Source: Panagrolaimus kolymaensis (taxonomy: Eukaryota > Nematoda > Chromadorea > Rhabditida > Panagrolaimidae). From it: a DNA stretch of 64,000 bases. Under the pieces are notes generated by a model. It saw nothing but the letters and a program-made list of their open reading frames with translations, made no database searches and was not told the origin of the DNA. Shown here piece after piece: positions 34,863-46,442 of this stretch. Within the stretch, counting starts at the first letter, position 1. Each line of letters starts with the position of its first letter. Location: contig JAJQJQ010000061.1 of assembly GCA_028622995.1 (NCBI GenBank), positions 868,001 to 932,000 on the forward strand, in the 5' to 3' direction. Made by a program: the position numbers and the translations under genes.

Positions 34863-36178
34863 ATGGCTGAAAGATTTATAGCTCCTGGAGGCTTTGAAGA
34901 GCCTTTAGTAGATTTACGACAAATTTTGGCAATCACTACTTCCACAATCGCTTATGTTGGTTTTGCGTTAAATGGAATTTTGGTTTATTTAATTTTTTTT
35001 AAAACTTCAAAATTGATGGAAGACTATAAAATTGTATTAATTCAAAATTGTTTCATTGATATCTTTTTTACGATTGTCAATGATGTGGCTGGATTGGTAA
35101 GTCCATTTTCCTAATAAATAAATGATTTTGATATGCTACTCCACTTTTTTGGGGGACGGTTTTGTGACTTGAAGAATTATTCATTTTCGATGGAAACAAA
35201 AACAGCAAATCTTTTTTAGCAAACCGATTATAAAAATGGATGGTTTCTCATGATAATTTCTGGAAAGCCTGGGCTTTTAAGCTTCCCTGGTGACTGGTTA
35301 TTTATGTGTTTATGGGTATTTGCATTGTTTTATTGTTTAACTTCGATTCCCGTGCAATTTATATATCGATATTTTATGATTGTTCGAGAAAAACAACTTA
35401 AAACTTACCAATATTTTATTTGTTTGGGAATTTCCACTTTTGCCGCACTTTCATATGCAAGCATGTGTTTATGGGTTTTTTATCCCACAGAACAAAAATA
35501 TGAAATCACTATCCCTCTTTTAAAGGCTGATATGTATTTTTATAAAGGTATTCCACCTTATTATACTTCGAGCATTCGCGAATGGCCTTTACGAATTTTA
35601 TTCACATATGCTTTGATTTTGGTTGGGCTAAGTTATAGTATAACAACGGTTGCATGTATTAAAGTTTGGAGAAAATTAGATCAACACACCGCTGATTTTG
35701 TTTTATCACCTCAAACAAGGAAAATGCATAAACAAATGACAAAAACAATCATTTTTCAAGTATGAAAAACGAAAAATATGTATTAATTATTTTACTTTTT
35801 TTACAGGCCTTGATTCCTCTAATTTTTGTTATGTTCCCAATTGGAACAGCTGTAATTTCAACCTTTCTTTTTCTAAATATTCCGGGTTTAGGAGTAATGG
35901 TTGCATTTATTTTGTGTTGGTAAGTCCAAAATTTTTTACTGAAAAAGGTAGTATAAAAAGATGTTTTTATTTTTAGGATCCCATTAGCAAATCCATTGGT
36001 TACGATATGCTCAATAAAAGCTTATCGACATGCGTTAATAAAAATGGGAAATCGTTTGTTGAATATTAAAAAAAGATGCACAACAACTGTTAGTACAATC
36101 GATGCCACAACAGCAGCAAAATCTTCATCGAACATTATTATTCCTACAACGAACGTTGCTAGAGATAGCAAATATTAA
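34863..36178 (+). CDS. Srd/Str-like chemoreceptor, array copy S6 (362 aa)
   Basis: Exons 34863-35096, 35220-35759, 35807-35919 and 35977-36178 repeat the S4 exon lengths exactly (234, 540, 113, 202). The protein starts MAERFIAPGGFEEP and carries SGKPGLLSFPGDW, FIYRYFMIVREK, SPQTRKMHKQMTK and NPLVTICSIKAYR. The leader and promoter are closest to S4; the middle of exon 2 is closer to S2/S3 (YPTEQKYEITIPLLKAD). An LTR retrotransposon inserted 120 bp after the stop codon, in the 3' flank, which may affect 3' end formation. Confidence 0.88.
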
Positions 36179-36297
36179 ATATCAACGCTGAAATACAAAA
36201 TACTATAAGCCCCTATGGTTAAAATCCGTTTTGTAGCTAAAAAGTTCCAGATTTTTTATCCCTAATAAATTTTTTAAACCAAATATTTGTATGTTGC

Positions 36298-36518
36298 TGT
36301 TGTGGGTTTGAATCAACCGCGTTCCTTCTGGTTCTAGTATGATCTCCCGTAGCGAATTATCTAATTTGTCGCTCGGGTTGTTTACTGTATTATTGTTAGC
36401 TTTGTTGTTCTTTCGTTTTATATGATTATCATTGTTGTTGTCTGAAAGAAGTGTTAACTTCATCTAAATAAATATTGTTATTTATTTCACCGCCTTTGCG
36501 CCTGTGTCAACTACTTCA
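36298..36518 (+). repeat. 5' LTR
   Basis: A 221-bp LTR beginning TGTTGTGGG and ending ACTACTTCA, matching 41220-41440 with a single difference. It is followed by TGGTGACGATCG at 36520, which starts with TGG as a tRNA primer-binding site should; the tRNA was not identified. Confidence 0.95.
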
Positions 36519-36692
36519 GTGGTGACGATCGAGTGTGGATTTGAGTTCAATCCAAAGTTATTCGTGTGTGTAATCGTTGCGATTCGTAACGGTTTTCAAA
36601 GATTGAGAGAATATTTATCTTGCTACAACAACAAGACTTGAGCGCAAGTCTTTGATAAACAAACCATTCCTCCCAAAGAAGAAGACGTTACC

Positions 36693-39600
36693 ATGTCCGT
36701 GCCGGTTGAAACAGTTTGGCCACCTCCGTCATTTAATGGGAAGTCCCGTTTCGATGCCTGGGAAATGCAGCTCGAAATGTATATTGAATCAAAGAAATAC
36801 ACTGTGGATACCGATAAAGTTCGTGCTTTACTGCAACATATTGGAACCGAAACGTTGGAAAAGCTTATAGATTGGTCTGCACCTAAAACACCTAAAGAAA
36901 AAACTTATGCAGAGCTGATTCAGCTTCTGAAAGACAAATTCAATGTGAAGCCTAATCTCTTTTCATCCAGGATTAAATTCTTCAACGAAAAACAAACCCA
37001 TGGTGAATCGATGCAAGAATTCTGCTTCAGGATGAGCCAGCTTTTGGGACAATGCAAGATTACCGAGATGACAGCAGATGAATTTGGAGTTCTGGCCATC
37101 TTGAGAGGAACCTCAAGTGACGAAATGCGACAATACCTTATGCTGCACTCCCAAGACATCAAAACAATAGATAAACTCCAACAACTGGCAATGAGCTTCG
37201 AGCAGACAAAGTCAACAGCAAAAGAACTCCGGGGCGATGGTGATAGATCAAATCCTTTCAGCGTAAACGTTGTGGGTAAGGGCAACCGATGTCACAATTG
37301 TGGAGGCTCTCATCGAAGAGATGAAAACGCATGTCCTGCGAAAGGTCGAACTTGTGCTAAATGTGGAAAGCTTAATCATTTTGCTAAAGTCTGTCGTGGT
37401 AAACCTGATGAACGATATGCTAAAGGTGGGCGAGACGTCCAACCTCCAATTACTCGAAGACAACACTTTGTTGATGAACATCAGGAAGAAGCGGAGTATG
37501 AAGCTAACAGTATTTTCAAGATTATGTCAGTCTTTTCTGAACCAAGTATGAACTTTCCACCACCGATTTTGATTAACTCAAAGCTTAATGGGAAACCCAT
37601 TGTTTTACAACATGACACTGGATCGGCTGCAACAGTCATTAGCAAAAAAGTTTGGAGTAATATTGGAGCACCAACATTACAAGAAGTTCCACTAAAACTC
37701 AATAGCTACAACTCTCCCATTGAAATCCTGGGAGCTTGCGAAGTGAAGGTCGTAATTGGAAACAAACAAGCAAAACTATGGATCACGGTAGTGGAAGAAG
37801 GCAATACGTTATTTGGTCGTGACTGGATGGATGCTTTAGATATGTGGAATCCAAATCAAGCAGTCTTGCAATGCAATCAAATAAGCGCAGCTGAAAGTTT
37901 ATCAAAAGTTTTAAGCAAACACGAAGACGTGTTCAGCGAGGAATTGGGAGCTTGTGATATCGTGGCATCATTGAAACTGGTTGATGGAGCTAAACCAACC
38001 TTCTTGAAAGCAAGGAACCTACCTTATGCATTACGGGATAAAGTTGCTAAAAAACTTGATGAAATGGTAGCCAAAGGCATTTTGCAACCTGTACAACACT
38101 CTGATTGGGGAACACCCATTGTGGTCGTAAAAAAGCCAGATGGGGATATTAGAGTCTGTGGTGATTATAAATCGACGTTGAATCCTGCACTTGATGTTGA
38201 TCAATACCCATTACCTCGAACTGATGATTTATTTCATGAACTAAATGGTGGGAAATATTTCACAAAGTTGGATTTGCGAGACGCTTATCTTCAAATAGTA
38301 TTGGATGCAGAATCGCAACCATTAACTACTATCACAACGCATAAAGGTATGTTCAAATATCTTCGCCTCCCGTTTGGAGTAGCTTCAGCTATTGCAATTT
38401 TCCAAAGGTCGATTGAAAAGGTCCTTCAAGGAATACCTGGAACTGTGAAATTCTTAGATGATGTGACAATTCAAACAAAGTATTTAGAAGAGCATCCTTG
38501 CAAAGTAGACAAAGTGTTACAAAGACTTCGAGATCGAGGCTTAAAACTAAAACGTGAAAAATGTGAATTCTTGAAGGAAAAGATTGAATTTCTGGGTCAT
38601 GAACTGGACGGCGAGGGCGTTCGTCCATCTCCAAGCAAACTTTCTGGATTCAGGAACATGCAAGCTCCAACAAATGTGAAGCAACTGGAAGCATTCATTG
38701 GTTTTGTAAACTATTATGGTCGTTTTGTAAAGAACTTTTCCACGCTGGCAACGGATCTGAATGAGTTAAGGAAGAAAGATGCAAAATGGATATGGTCTGA
38801 GAAACACCAAGCAGCATTCGAAGAAATCAAAAGTCGTTTGTTGAGCGGAGAATTTTTAACGCATTACGATCAAGATAAACCTGTGACTTTAGCTACAGAC
38901 GCAAGTGAATATGGTGTGGGAGCTGTAATTTATCATCGAGAAACCGATGGTAAGGAAAAGGTCATTGCCAATGCTTCCCGAAAATTAACTTCAGGGGAAA
39001 GAAACTATTCGCAAATCGAGAAGGAAGCTTTGGGAATAATTTACGGTGTAAAAAAGTTTGAAACATACTTGTTGGGCAGACATTTTACTTTGCTGACCGA
39101 TCATCAACCATTATTGCGAATTCTTGGGAAAAAACCAGTGGAAAATCAAATTGCTTTTAAAAGACTAGCTCGTTGGGATATAGCTTTAAGAATGTATGAC
39201 TATGACATAGAATATCGTCGATCAGAAGAATTTTCAAATGCTGATGGGTTATCCCGGCTACCTGATCCTTTCGAATTACCCGATCCTGAACTGCTTGATG
39301 AGGAAGAAGAAGTGCAAAAAATATTCGCTATGGAAGAAGAAGAATCCCCACTAAATTTAGATCGTATCGCAGCAGAAACTGCTGAGGATGAAGAGTTGAA
39401 AAGAATCGTAAGCTTTGTAAAGGAAGGTTGGTCGAAGTCTGCAAAGATGGAATACAATCAATGGTGGAATCGTCGCGAAATGCTTTCAGCGAGAGGAAAC
39501 CTCCTGCTCTTTAATGAGAAACCAGTGATTCCAGAAAAGCTTCAAAGTGATATTTTAAAAGGTTTACATGATATTCATGTGGGCAGAGATCGTATGCAAA

Positions 39601-41198
39601 TGATGGCAAAAGATAACTTTTGGTTCCCAAACATGTCACCTCAAATTGCCAAGATAGCTTCTGGATGTGAAATTTGCAATGCTTGTTTTAAAGGTCAAAA
39701 GGAACGATTACATCCTTGGGAGAAACCTGAAGAGTTCTGGGACAGAATTCATATTGATCATGCTGGTCCATTCTATGGTAGTTATTGGTTAATCGTAGTT
39801 GATGCAAAAACAAATTGGCTTGAAGTCTTCAAATGCAGTAGCACAGATACCAAACAAGCAATCAAACATCTAAAAAGTTTGTTCGAACGTTTTGGACTAT
39901 GCAAACAGCTCGTGTCCGATAACGGAAGTGGTTTCACCAGCGGCGATTTCGAAGAGTTTTGCAAAAACCGGGGTATTAAACATGTACGTTCTCCACCGTA
40001 TCATCCGCAAAGTAATGGGTATACCGAACGAGCCGTTCGAACGTTCAAGGAATGGACTAAAAAACAAGTAGAAGCCGGACATTCAGTGGACGATGCCGTT
40101 TCAAACGTGTTATTAATTCATCGTTCTTCGCGACATGCAAACGATAAAGTATCACCAGCTGAAGCAGCGTTTGGTAGGAAACTAAGAACGAGAATGACTA
40201 TCCATCAAATCCATGCTTTGATGCAAGGGGAGGAGAAGCATGTAAATTTCCAACCTGGGGACAAAGTATGGGTGCGGTTTTACTCAGCTGGTCCAAAATG
40301 GAAAGCGGGATTCATCGAAGCAATTATCAGACGAGTTACATTCACTGTTGAAGTCAATGGTGCGATACATTTTCGACATCGCGATCAACTTCGAAAAGGT
40401 TGTGAACTTCCTTTCAACCATCAAACAGCAGATAAAGGAAAAGTAAACGATGAGGATAATTCTCGAAGCGAAAGTTCGGTAGTGGATGAAGCCCAAAAAG
40501 AAAATGTGGAAGTTGAAACAACTCCTTCAAACTTGAAACAACTTCGGCGTTCTTCGCGTTCAAACTTTGGAATACCACCTAATCGTTTTGTTTTAGCAAT
40601 ATCTGTGGAGATGCCTTCTCACCAAGCCACCGCTCCAAGCAAACAACCTCGTGTTAAGGGTCGAGACGATCCTAAAGAAAGTCAAAAATCTAAGGTAGTT
40701 CGCGGAAACCGTGACACCATTAAAGCAAGAGATGTTTCACCAAAGGAACTTGCGAATCGTAAGGTCCGAGAAAACGCCAAGGTAAACCTAAGTGTAGCTC
40801 CAGAAGGTATGTCTGAACGTGAAGCAAAACTCCGTCAGCAAAACAAGGAAAATCGTAAGAAATTGGATAAAAGTTTAAAGACCTTAAAACGTCGAGACGA
40901 AGTTTTAAAAGATGCTTTGGTTAAAGGAAATAGTGTTCGTGGTTCTGTCTGGGACGCTCTCAATCGAAATGAATATATTGAACCACATGTTATCCGTGAG
41001 CTTGCTCGAAAACAGCACGCTACCTTGAAGGCTATTGAAGAGCGAAATGATGAACTACTTCGTAAAGAACACTTGTTCCGAAAAGGATATAAAGTTCGCA
41101 AGTACCTCGACAAGTACAACAATCGACCAAAGCGCGAAACAGGTGAAACATCTGCTAGCAAGAAGAACTCAAAGTATAGCAAAGAATCTCGTGGTTAA
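36693..41198 (+). CDS. Gag-pol polyprotein of the LTR retrotransposon (1501 aa)
   Basis: A single frame without stops. Residues 1 to about 195 are Gag capsid-like. Two CCHC zinc knuckles lie at about 200-234. An aspartic protease with DTGSA starts at 308. The reverse transcriptase spans about 420-640 with FLDD at 587-590. RNase H has its first Asp (TDASEYG) at 736. The integrase has a zinc region at about 959-998 (HDIH...CEIC) and a catalytic triad D1022, D1076 (VSDNG) and E1112 (YTERAV), with 35 residues between the last two. A basic, lysine-rich tail of about 250 residues follows, with no chromodomain seen. Gag and Pol are in one frame, with no frameshift signal. Resembles nematode K02A2.6-type gypsy polyproteins. 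No missing catalytic residue was noticed. Confidence 0.95.
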   Translation: MSVPVETVWPPPSFNGKSRFDAWEMQLEMYIESKKYTVDTDKVRALLQHIGTETLEKLIDWSAPKTPKEKTYAELIQLLKDKFNVKPNLFSSRIKFFNEKQTHGESMQEFCFRMSQLLGQCKITEMTADEFGVLAILRGTSSDEMRQYLMLHSQDIKTIDKLQQLAMSFEQTKSTAKELRGDGDRSNPFSVNVVGKGNRCHNCGGSHRRDENACPAKGRTCAKCGKLNHFAKVCRGKPDERYAKGGRDVQPPITRRQHFVDEHQEEAEYEANSIFKIMSVFSEPSMNFPPPILINSKLNGKPIVLQHDTGSAATVISKKVWSNIGAPTLQEVPLKLNSYNSPIEILGACEVKVVIGNKQAKLWITVVEEGNTLFGRDWMDALDMWNPNQAVLQCNQISAAESLSKVLSKHEDVFSEELGACDIVASLKLVDGAKPTFLKARNLPYALRDKVAKKLDEMVAKGILQPVQHSDWGTPIVVVKKPDGDIRVCGDYKSTLNPALDVDQYPLPRTDDLFHELNGGKYFTKLDLRDAYLQIVLDAESQPLTTITTHKGMFKYLRLPFGVASAIAIFQRSIEKVLQGIPGTVKFLDDVTIQTKYLEEHPCKVDKVLQRLRDRGLKLKREKCEFLKEKIEFLGHELDGEGVRPSPSKLSGFRNMQAPTNVKQLEAFIGFVNYYGRFVKNFSTLATDLNELRKKDAKWIWSEKHQAAFEEIKSRLLSGEFLTHYDQDKPVTLATDASEYGVGAVIYHRETDGKEKVIANASRKLTSGERNYSQIEKEALGIIYGVKKFETYLLGRHFTLLTDHQPLLRILGKKPVENQIAFKRLARWDIALRMYDYDIEYRRSEEFSNADGLSRLPDPFELPDPELLDEEEEVQKIFAMEEEESPLNLDRIAAETAEDEELKRIVSFVKEGWSKSAKMEYNQWWNRREMLSARGNLLLFNEKPVIPEKLQSDILKGLHDIHVGRDRMQMMAKDNFWFPNMSPQIAKIASGCEICNACFKGQKERLHPWEKPEEFWDRIHIDHAGPFYGSYWLIVVDAKTNWLEVFKCSSTDTKQAIKHLKSLFERFGLCKQLVSDNGSGFTSGDFEEFCKNRGIKHVRSPPYHPQSNGYTERAVRTFKEWTKKQVEAGHSVDDAVSNVLLIHRSSRHANDKVSPAEAAFGRKLRTRMTIHQIHALMQGEEKHVNFQPGDKVWVRFYSAGPKWKAGFIEAIIRRVTFTVEVNGAIHFRHRDQLRKGCELPFNHQTADKGKVNDEDNSRSESSVVDEAQKENVEVETTPSNLKQLRRSSRSNFGIPPNRFVLAISVEMPSHQATAPSKQPRVKGRDDPKESQKSKVVRGNRDTIKARDVSPKELANRKVRENAKVNLSVAPEGMSEREAKLRQQNKENRKKLDKSLKTLKRRDEVLKDALVKGNSVRGSVWDALNRNEYIEPHVIRELARKQHATLKAIEERNDELLRKEHLFRKGYKVRKYLDKYNNRPKRETGETSASKKNSKYSKESRG

Positions 41199-41211
41199 TT
41201 GTTTCTTTGCT

Positions 41212-41219
41212 AGGGGAGG
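41212..41219 (+). other. Polypurine tract
   Basis: AGGGGAGG lies directly before the 3' LTR, the standard position of the plus-strand priming site of an LTR retrotransposon. Confidence 0.8.
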
Positions 41220-41440
41220 TGTTGTGGGTTTGAATCAACCGCGTTCCTTCTGGTTTTAGTATGATCTCCCGTAGCGAATTATCTAATTTGTCGCTCGGGT
41301 TGTTTACTGTATTATTGTTAGCTTTGTTGTTCTTTCGTTTTATATGATTATCATTGTTGTTGTCTGAAAGAAGTGTTAACTTCATCTAAATAAATATTGT
41401 TATTTATTTCACCGCCTTTGCGCCTGTGTCAACTACTTCA
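41220..41440 (+). repeat. 3' LTR
   Basis: A 221-bp copy of the 5' LTR, ending ACTACTTCA, followed by the target duplicate GTTGC. Confidence 0.95.
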
Positions 41441-41445
41441 GTTGC

Positions 41446-42412
41446 TCGCTCAATATTTTTCTTAAAAATAATTTTAAGTATGTCCTTTTAAGTTTAAAAA
41501 GAAACTTTTTTTGGTTTTTTATTATCGTTTTGGCAAATTATATGCCACTTAAAAAAGACATTAAATAAATCATACAAACTTTAATTTTTCTGCCATACGC
41601 TTTTTTTAATCCTTTGATTTCGACTCAATTATTTTAGTTGTTAACTTTCATTTTGTGTTTTATTAATAAAGATTATTTAATTAATTTACAAATACTTGAA
41701 GTTTAATCCTTTGAAGTTTAAGTTATGTCTTATTAGTGTTTCTGTGCAGGAAATCCGTTAATAAAGTAAATATTTTATTTGATTATTTTTCCAAAGTTAG
41801 TGAATTAAGCAATGAGTTTCTATAACTCCGTTATTTTTTTAAATAAAAATAAGTGAAAGCGTTTCACCTCAACTTGTCCTACTAATTACTGCTTCCTGAT
41901 TTTAACTAAAAAACGAAAGAAAAAAAATATTATTCAATAAAATAAATAAGTACTTATTTTTCAAAAACATATATCATTTTACTTTACAAATATCAAAATA
42001 CCACCATTTTTTTTTTTCAAAAACAAACTAATTTCGTGATTAAAACACACGTTTAAAAACAAAAAATATAGCCTTTCTCCCCCACAATTTTCTTATTTTT
42101 GGCTTTTAAAAGTCATTCATTTTAATCTCTTTATTAATTTATATTTAATATCCAACTTCAACACACTTTTTTTTATTATTACACATTAAAAATTTTTTTT
42201 TTAAATTGACTTTTTTCCCTAATTATATTTATTAAGGTTCAATTGGAAAGATAAAAGTTTAAAAAAATCTGTTAAATTAATTTTAGCCTTTTTTATTTCT
42301 TTCAAGATTTTTAAAGGAGAAAAAGTGAGAAAAATTAGGGCTAAAAATTAGCTTTGAAGCTTTAAAAATTAACATAAATATTTTTTTAAACTGATTACTT
42401 TATTTTTAAATA
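41446..42412. other. Remnant of array spacer
   Basis: 41446-41480 continues the S6 3' flank. 41565-41880 matches the upstream region of S3 (25545-25850), and 41950-42090 matches 33690-33840. It therefore looks like the flank of a further array unit whose receptor is missing. No gene was supported. Confidence 0.5.
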
Positions 42413-42839
42413 ATGGAAGTTCTACCTATTATCGTTCTCACTCATAACATAATTCGTTTAATTTTGTCGATTTTATCGCTAAAATTTTCCATTACTGTAG
42501 TAATTAATCGAAAACGAATTAAAAAAATTATCAAAAAATCTCCAGTTTTATGGATATATTTATTTGGTTTATTTATTTTTAGTGTAGTTTCCATTATAAA
42601 TGTTATATATTTAATTATTTGGTGGAGACTCGAAGAAAATATTTATAATGCATATTTACTTTATTGGCTCGGATTTTTTCCATATATCCTTGGATATGTT
42701 GGAACTGTATTGGAAATTTTTATGTGCATTGAACGATGTTTAACTATATCATTTCCAATTAAATTTAATTCTAGACATCATTTTTATTTTAGTTTTGTGA
42801 CACTTTTTTCATTGGCAATTTATTTTTGGCGACACCCCA

Positions 42840-43105
42840 TGTCATCGAAAACTCATAATCTCGAAAGAGAAAAAACACCGAATAAAAAAACATCGAAAAA
42901 ACATAATCTCGAAAAAGGTTGTTACGACATAATATCGAAAAATAGCAATCTCGAAAAAGTGTGATACGACATAATGTCGAAAAACCATAATCTCGAAGAA
43001 AGAATAATCGAAAACCCATTATCTCGAAGAAAATTTAATCGAAAACCCATTTTCTCGATTAAAAAAACATCGAAACACCAAAATCTCGAAAAGAAGATTC
43101 ATTGG
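42840..43105. repeat. Left subterminal motif array of the MULE
   Basis: About a dozen degenerate copies of ATCGAAAA.CATAATCTCGA in alternating order. The reverse complement of the same motif fills 45355-45560 on the right. Such arrays are typical candidate transposase-binding sites. Confidence 0.8.
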
Positions 43106-43249
43106 CAAAAAGCCCAAAAATTTAATTTATTTTTTCCTTAGCTTTTTGAAACATTAACTTTTTTCAAAACCTTGCGTTTTAAACTTTGCTTTTTTATTAA
43201 CTTACTTCTTCCTATCAAACTTGTTATTTTTTTTCAAGTTACAAATAAC

Positions 43250-44956
43250 ATGGCTATGCTTACATTTGATGTAATATTAACACAAAAGGGAAAAAAAAGC
43301 ATAATCGACAATGCCGCATATATATTTAACTTGAACAAAACGGTCGAAACAAAATCATCTGGTCCAAGATTCTACTGGTGTTGTATGAAATCCAATTGCT
43401 CAGCCACTATCATAACTGATGCTGAATATCATCTTATAAAACGTGGATCAAAAGCTCATAGTCATGATGGTGATCCAATACTGGTAATTATTTTATCGTC
43501 GATTACATAAATGTCACCTTTTTTCATTCTTTCAATTCTTTTTTTAGGTGTTAAAACATAAAGCTGAATCTTCTATGAGGCAAAGAACTATGGAAACCGT
43601 TGAAACTTCATCACAAATTGTACACGGCGTAAGATCAAATGTTTCTGAACCTGTTTTGCTGTCACTGGCATCTGCTCCTGCGATGTTTAAGAGGGTTCAA
43701 AGACAAAAGAGAATCCAGCGTGGATTACCTGATGATCACCTTGATACGTTCATGATACCTGAACATCTCAAATACATCACAATTAAAAATGCTCGTTTCG
43801 AAGAGGAAGCTATTCCATTTTTACTGTATGATAGTCAATTGGACACAGAAGCTGAAAATATTGGTGCTATTGGTGATGATACCTTTGCTGTATTTGAGAA
43901 TCATCTTAATGAAACTGATGAATGTGTACCTGAAGAAGCTGAAACTACAGATGGCGAAGAACGAATGATTATATTCGGAACTGAAGAAGGCCTAATACTT
44001 TTACGTTCATCTGAACACTGGTTTGGGTAACTCATACGACTAATAAATCAGTTCTAACCTACTTCTTTCATTTTAGTGACGGAACATTTGATGTATGCCC
44101 TTCTCAATTCAATCAAATATTTACATTGCATGCTAGATATGAAACATCAAAGTAAGTTTCTTCAACCTTTTCATGTGTTAACAATATCTCAATAATTTAT
44201 TTTAGAATCACACTTCCTTGTCTTTATGTTATGCTTAAAAGAAAAACACAAAGTACCTATGTTTCTATGTTTCGTAAAGTGAAGGAACTCGTGGGTGAAC
44301 GCCAACCAACACATTATATGAGTGATTACGAGAAGGCGCAAATGAATGGATTTCAAATCGTGTATCCTGAAGCTGCAATTACTGGCTGTTTATTTCACCT
44401 GGCTCAAAATATTCGAAGACATTGCGTCACTCATGGGTTGAAGCTGTTGCTTGATTCTGATCCTCTTATTAGTATACAATCTAAATACATTCGTGCTATG
44501 GCTTATGTTCCAGCGGATGATGTTAAAGCTGTATGGGACGAACTTATTCCTCACTTTGACATTAATCTCAAAGAAGTCGTACGATATTTCGATACAACAT
44601 ATGTTGGAACAACTGCTCGTGCTCCATTATTCAATGCTGTTCGCTGGAGTGTTTTCGACCGTACGATGAATGGAGATGCGCGTTCTAACAACTCAGTGGA
44701 AGCGTACCACGGTGGACTCAAAAAATTCTTCGATCATCCAAAACCGTCGCCATTAACGTTCGTTGATTTACTCAAAAAGTATCATGGCAAAGTTATCAAA
44801 GATATGATAATCCTTCGAGTTGGTAGAGATGACAGAGCCGTTCAACGAAAAGCATGGAAAGATAACGACGCCAATAATCTCAAGCTTGTCATGCGTTACT
44901 ATGAATATGATAACAAAGTTCAGTATATCAAGGACATGGCTGGAACAATGAAATAA
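43250..44956 (+). CDS. MULE transposase with N-terminal FLYWCH domain (512 aa)
   Basis: Exons 43250-43483, 43548-44026, 44077-44151 and 44206-44956 join in frame. Residues 1-78 are a classical FLYWCH zinc finger: F-x-F before RFYWCC, NCSA, then SKAHSHDGD. The catalytic core follows the MULE pattern: D239 in DGTFDV, D303 in MSDYEKA with GCLFHLAQN after it (the C-x2-H motif between D and E), and E428 in NNSVEAYH. Hence all three acidic residues seem present. Function: cuts and joins the element ends, making 9-bp target duplications. The ATG lies 15 bases after a ttttcaag acceptor; an upstream 5' non-coding exon is possible. Confidence 0.92.
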
Positions 44957-46095
44957 TTTTTTTCTAGTTAGTTTTTTACTGTTAGAATATTACTGTTAGA
45001 ATTGTTATGTAATCACTTACTTTTTCTTGTGCAATTTTACTTTTTATGTGCAATTTTGATTCCTGTGTTTGTAATTTTTTGTGCTTTGATAGAAATAAAA
45101 GAATTATCTGAAGATTTTATGGTAATATTAAATGGATTAAATATAGGATAAATGAATGATTGGAAATAAAGCAAGTGTTTGATAAATGAATGTTAATTAA
45201 ACAATTTTGGATTCATCACGATATCTAAAAAAGTAATAAATTGAATATAAATTAATTGATACTGTTGTGGTGCTTCGACGTCGTTAAATCTTACCTTGAA
45301 GTTTCCTTCAAATGTCTTATCTTTCTAAAATAACAAACTTAGTTTGAGGGATTTTCGAGATTGTGACTCTTCGAGATTATGGTTTTTCGACATTATGTCG
45401 TAATTCACTTTTTCTAGATTACTGTTTTTCGATGTTATTTAAATCGAGAAAATGGGTTTTCGATGTTTTTTTATTCGAGAAAATGGGTTTTCGAGATTAC
45501 GTCGTATTTTCCGTTTTCGATGTTTTTTCTCTTTCGAGATTATGGGTTTTCGATGACCTGTCCGGACGCCTTTATTTTTGGTTGTTTTTGTATTTTACGG
45601 ATATGCTAGCTATAGCCCCTGAAACTCCTAGCACGAATTGTACTAGTTTTGGATGTTTATTAATCAATATACCTAAAGGATTAAATTTATTACTAATGAA
45701 AATGATTTTTGTTATTTTAAATTTAATTGGTGGAATTTTTTTATGGATATTAATTAAAATGTTTTTAAAAGCCAGTCCAAATGGAAATCGACATTTGAAT
45801 GAAATTTTACTAATTATTATTGCATCTTCCACCTTCTTTAAAATCACACCTAATATGATTTCAGGATTTTTCAACAGAGTGCGTTTTTTTTTTGAGGAGT
45901 AAATTGTTTCTGAAAAGAAATATTTTTTTTTAGTTGGGTCATTACGGATATCTCCTAAATTATATCGGCCCATATTCAACTACTTCAACTTCGATAAATA
46001 TGACCATTTGTGCTGCAGTTTATACAAGAGCTTTTAAAAAAGCATTAAATAAAATTAGTCCAAAAGTTAGTGTTGTTAGAGTCAATCTTAAATAA

Positions 46096-46442
46096 ATAAA
46101 AAAATTTGCTTAAATAATTTTTTATAAAAAAAAATTTTATAATAAATCGATTTTTTGTATTTCTAAAAAACTGCAAAATGAAGAAGGAAATAAAAACGAG
46201 GAAAACATTTTTTTGTTTGCGAAATGGGCCTTCGCAAAAAGCAAAGAAAGAAACCATTCTTTTCAATATTTTCCATTCAAGAAAACTTTTGGCGTTTTGT
46301 TCTGTGCGAGTTATGCTTTTTTTTATTGCTTTGCATTTTTTGTTTGTTCTCTTTCTCATATTTTTTTTTATTCTTCCAAAAAAACGTTTCTTCATTATTT
46401 TGACTTTTTTTGGCTTACAAAAAAATATTTTAAATAAAAATA
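46096..46442. other. Spacer before the zinc-repeat gene
   Basis: AT-rich. The overlapping open frames on both strands here are low-complexity phenylalanine/lysine stretches with no family match. Confidence 0.4.

Larger units (their letters stand above)
36298..41440 (+). mobile_element. Ty3/gypsy-type LTR retrotransposon, full length and apparently intact
   Basis: A 5143-bp element with 221-bp LTRs at both ends (TG...CA) and a 5-bp target duplication GTTGC (36293-36297 and 41441-41445). The LTRs differ by one base by eye (C or T about 37 bases in), so insertion was recent. One long gag-pol frame fills the interior, and no env-like frame follows. The order protease, RT, RNase H, integrase is the Ty3/gypsy order. 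It sits in the 3' flank of receptor S6; the interrupted flank matches the S2 3' flank. Confidence 0.95.
42828..45570 (+). mobile_element. Complete Mutator-like (MULE) DNA transposon, 2743 bp
   Basis: The element begins and ends with GGCG and related terminal inverted repeats (TCATCGAAAA, then CATAATCTCGAAAGAG). It is flanked by an exact 9-bp target duplication TTTATTTTT (42819-42827 and 45571-45579). A 9-bp duplication is the Mutator-superfamily signature. It encodes one intact spliced transposase. The subterminal 250 bp on each side are packed with direct and inverted copies of a CGAAAA..CATAATCTCG motif. It should be autonomous. Confidence 0.93.
42413..46095 (+). pseudogene. Srbc-like chemoreceptor split by a MULE insertion
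   Basis: The first part (42413-42827) encodes the N-terminal helices, ending FMCIERCLTISFPIKF and the next helix. The second part resumes at 45580 and runs to 45878, then exon 2 is 45934-46095. Apart from the transposon (42828-45570) and one copy of its 9-bp target duplication, the two halves are in frame. The exon-1 total is then 415 + 299 = 714 nt, exactly the exon-1 length of the two related receptors at 49514-50549 and 54085-55111. No other stop or frameshift was seen. Current function should be lost unless the element is removed. Classed Srbc-like from the ERCLTISFPIKF motif after TM3. Confidence 0.88.

Noticed and set aside
36693..41198. Minus-strand frames of 60-121 codons inside the retrotransposon
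   Set aside because: They are shadows of the gag-pol frame on the other strand.
43172..43249. Longer N-terminus for the MULE transposase
   Set aside because: A ttttcaag acceptor lies just before the ATG at 43250, and the upstream codons are a T-rich intron-like stretch.
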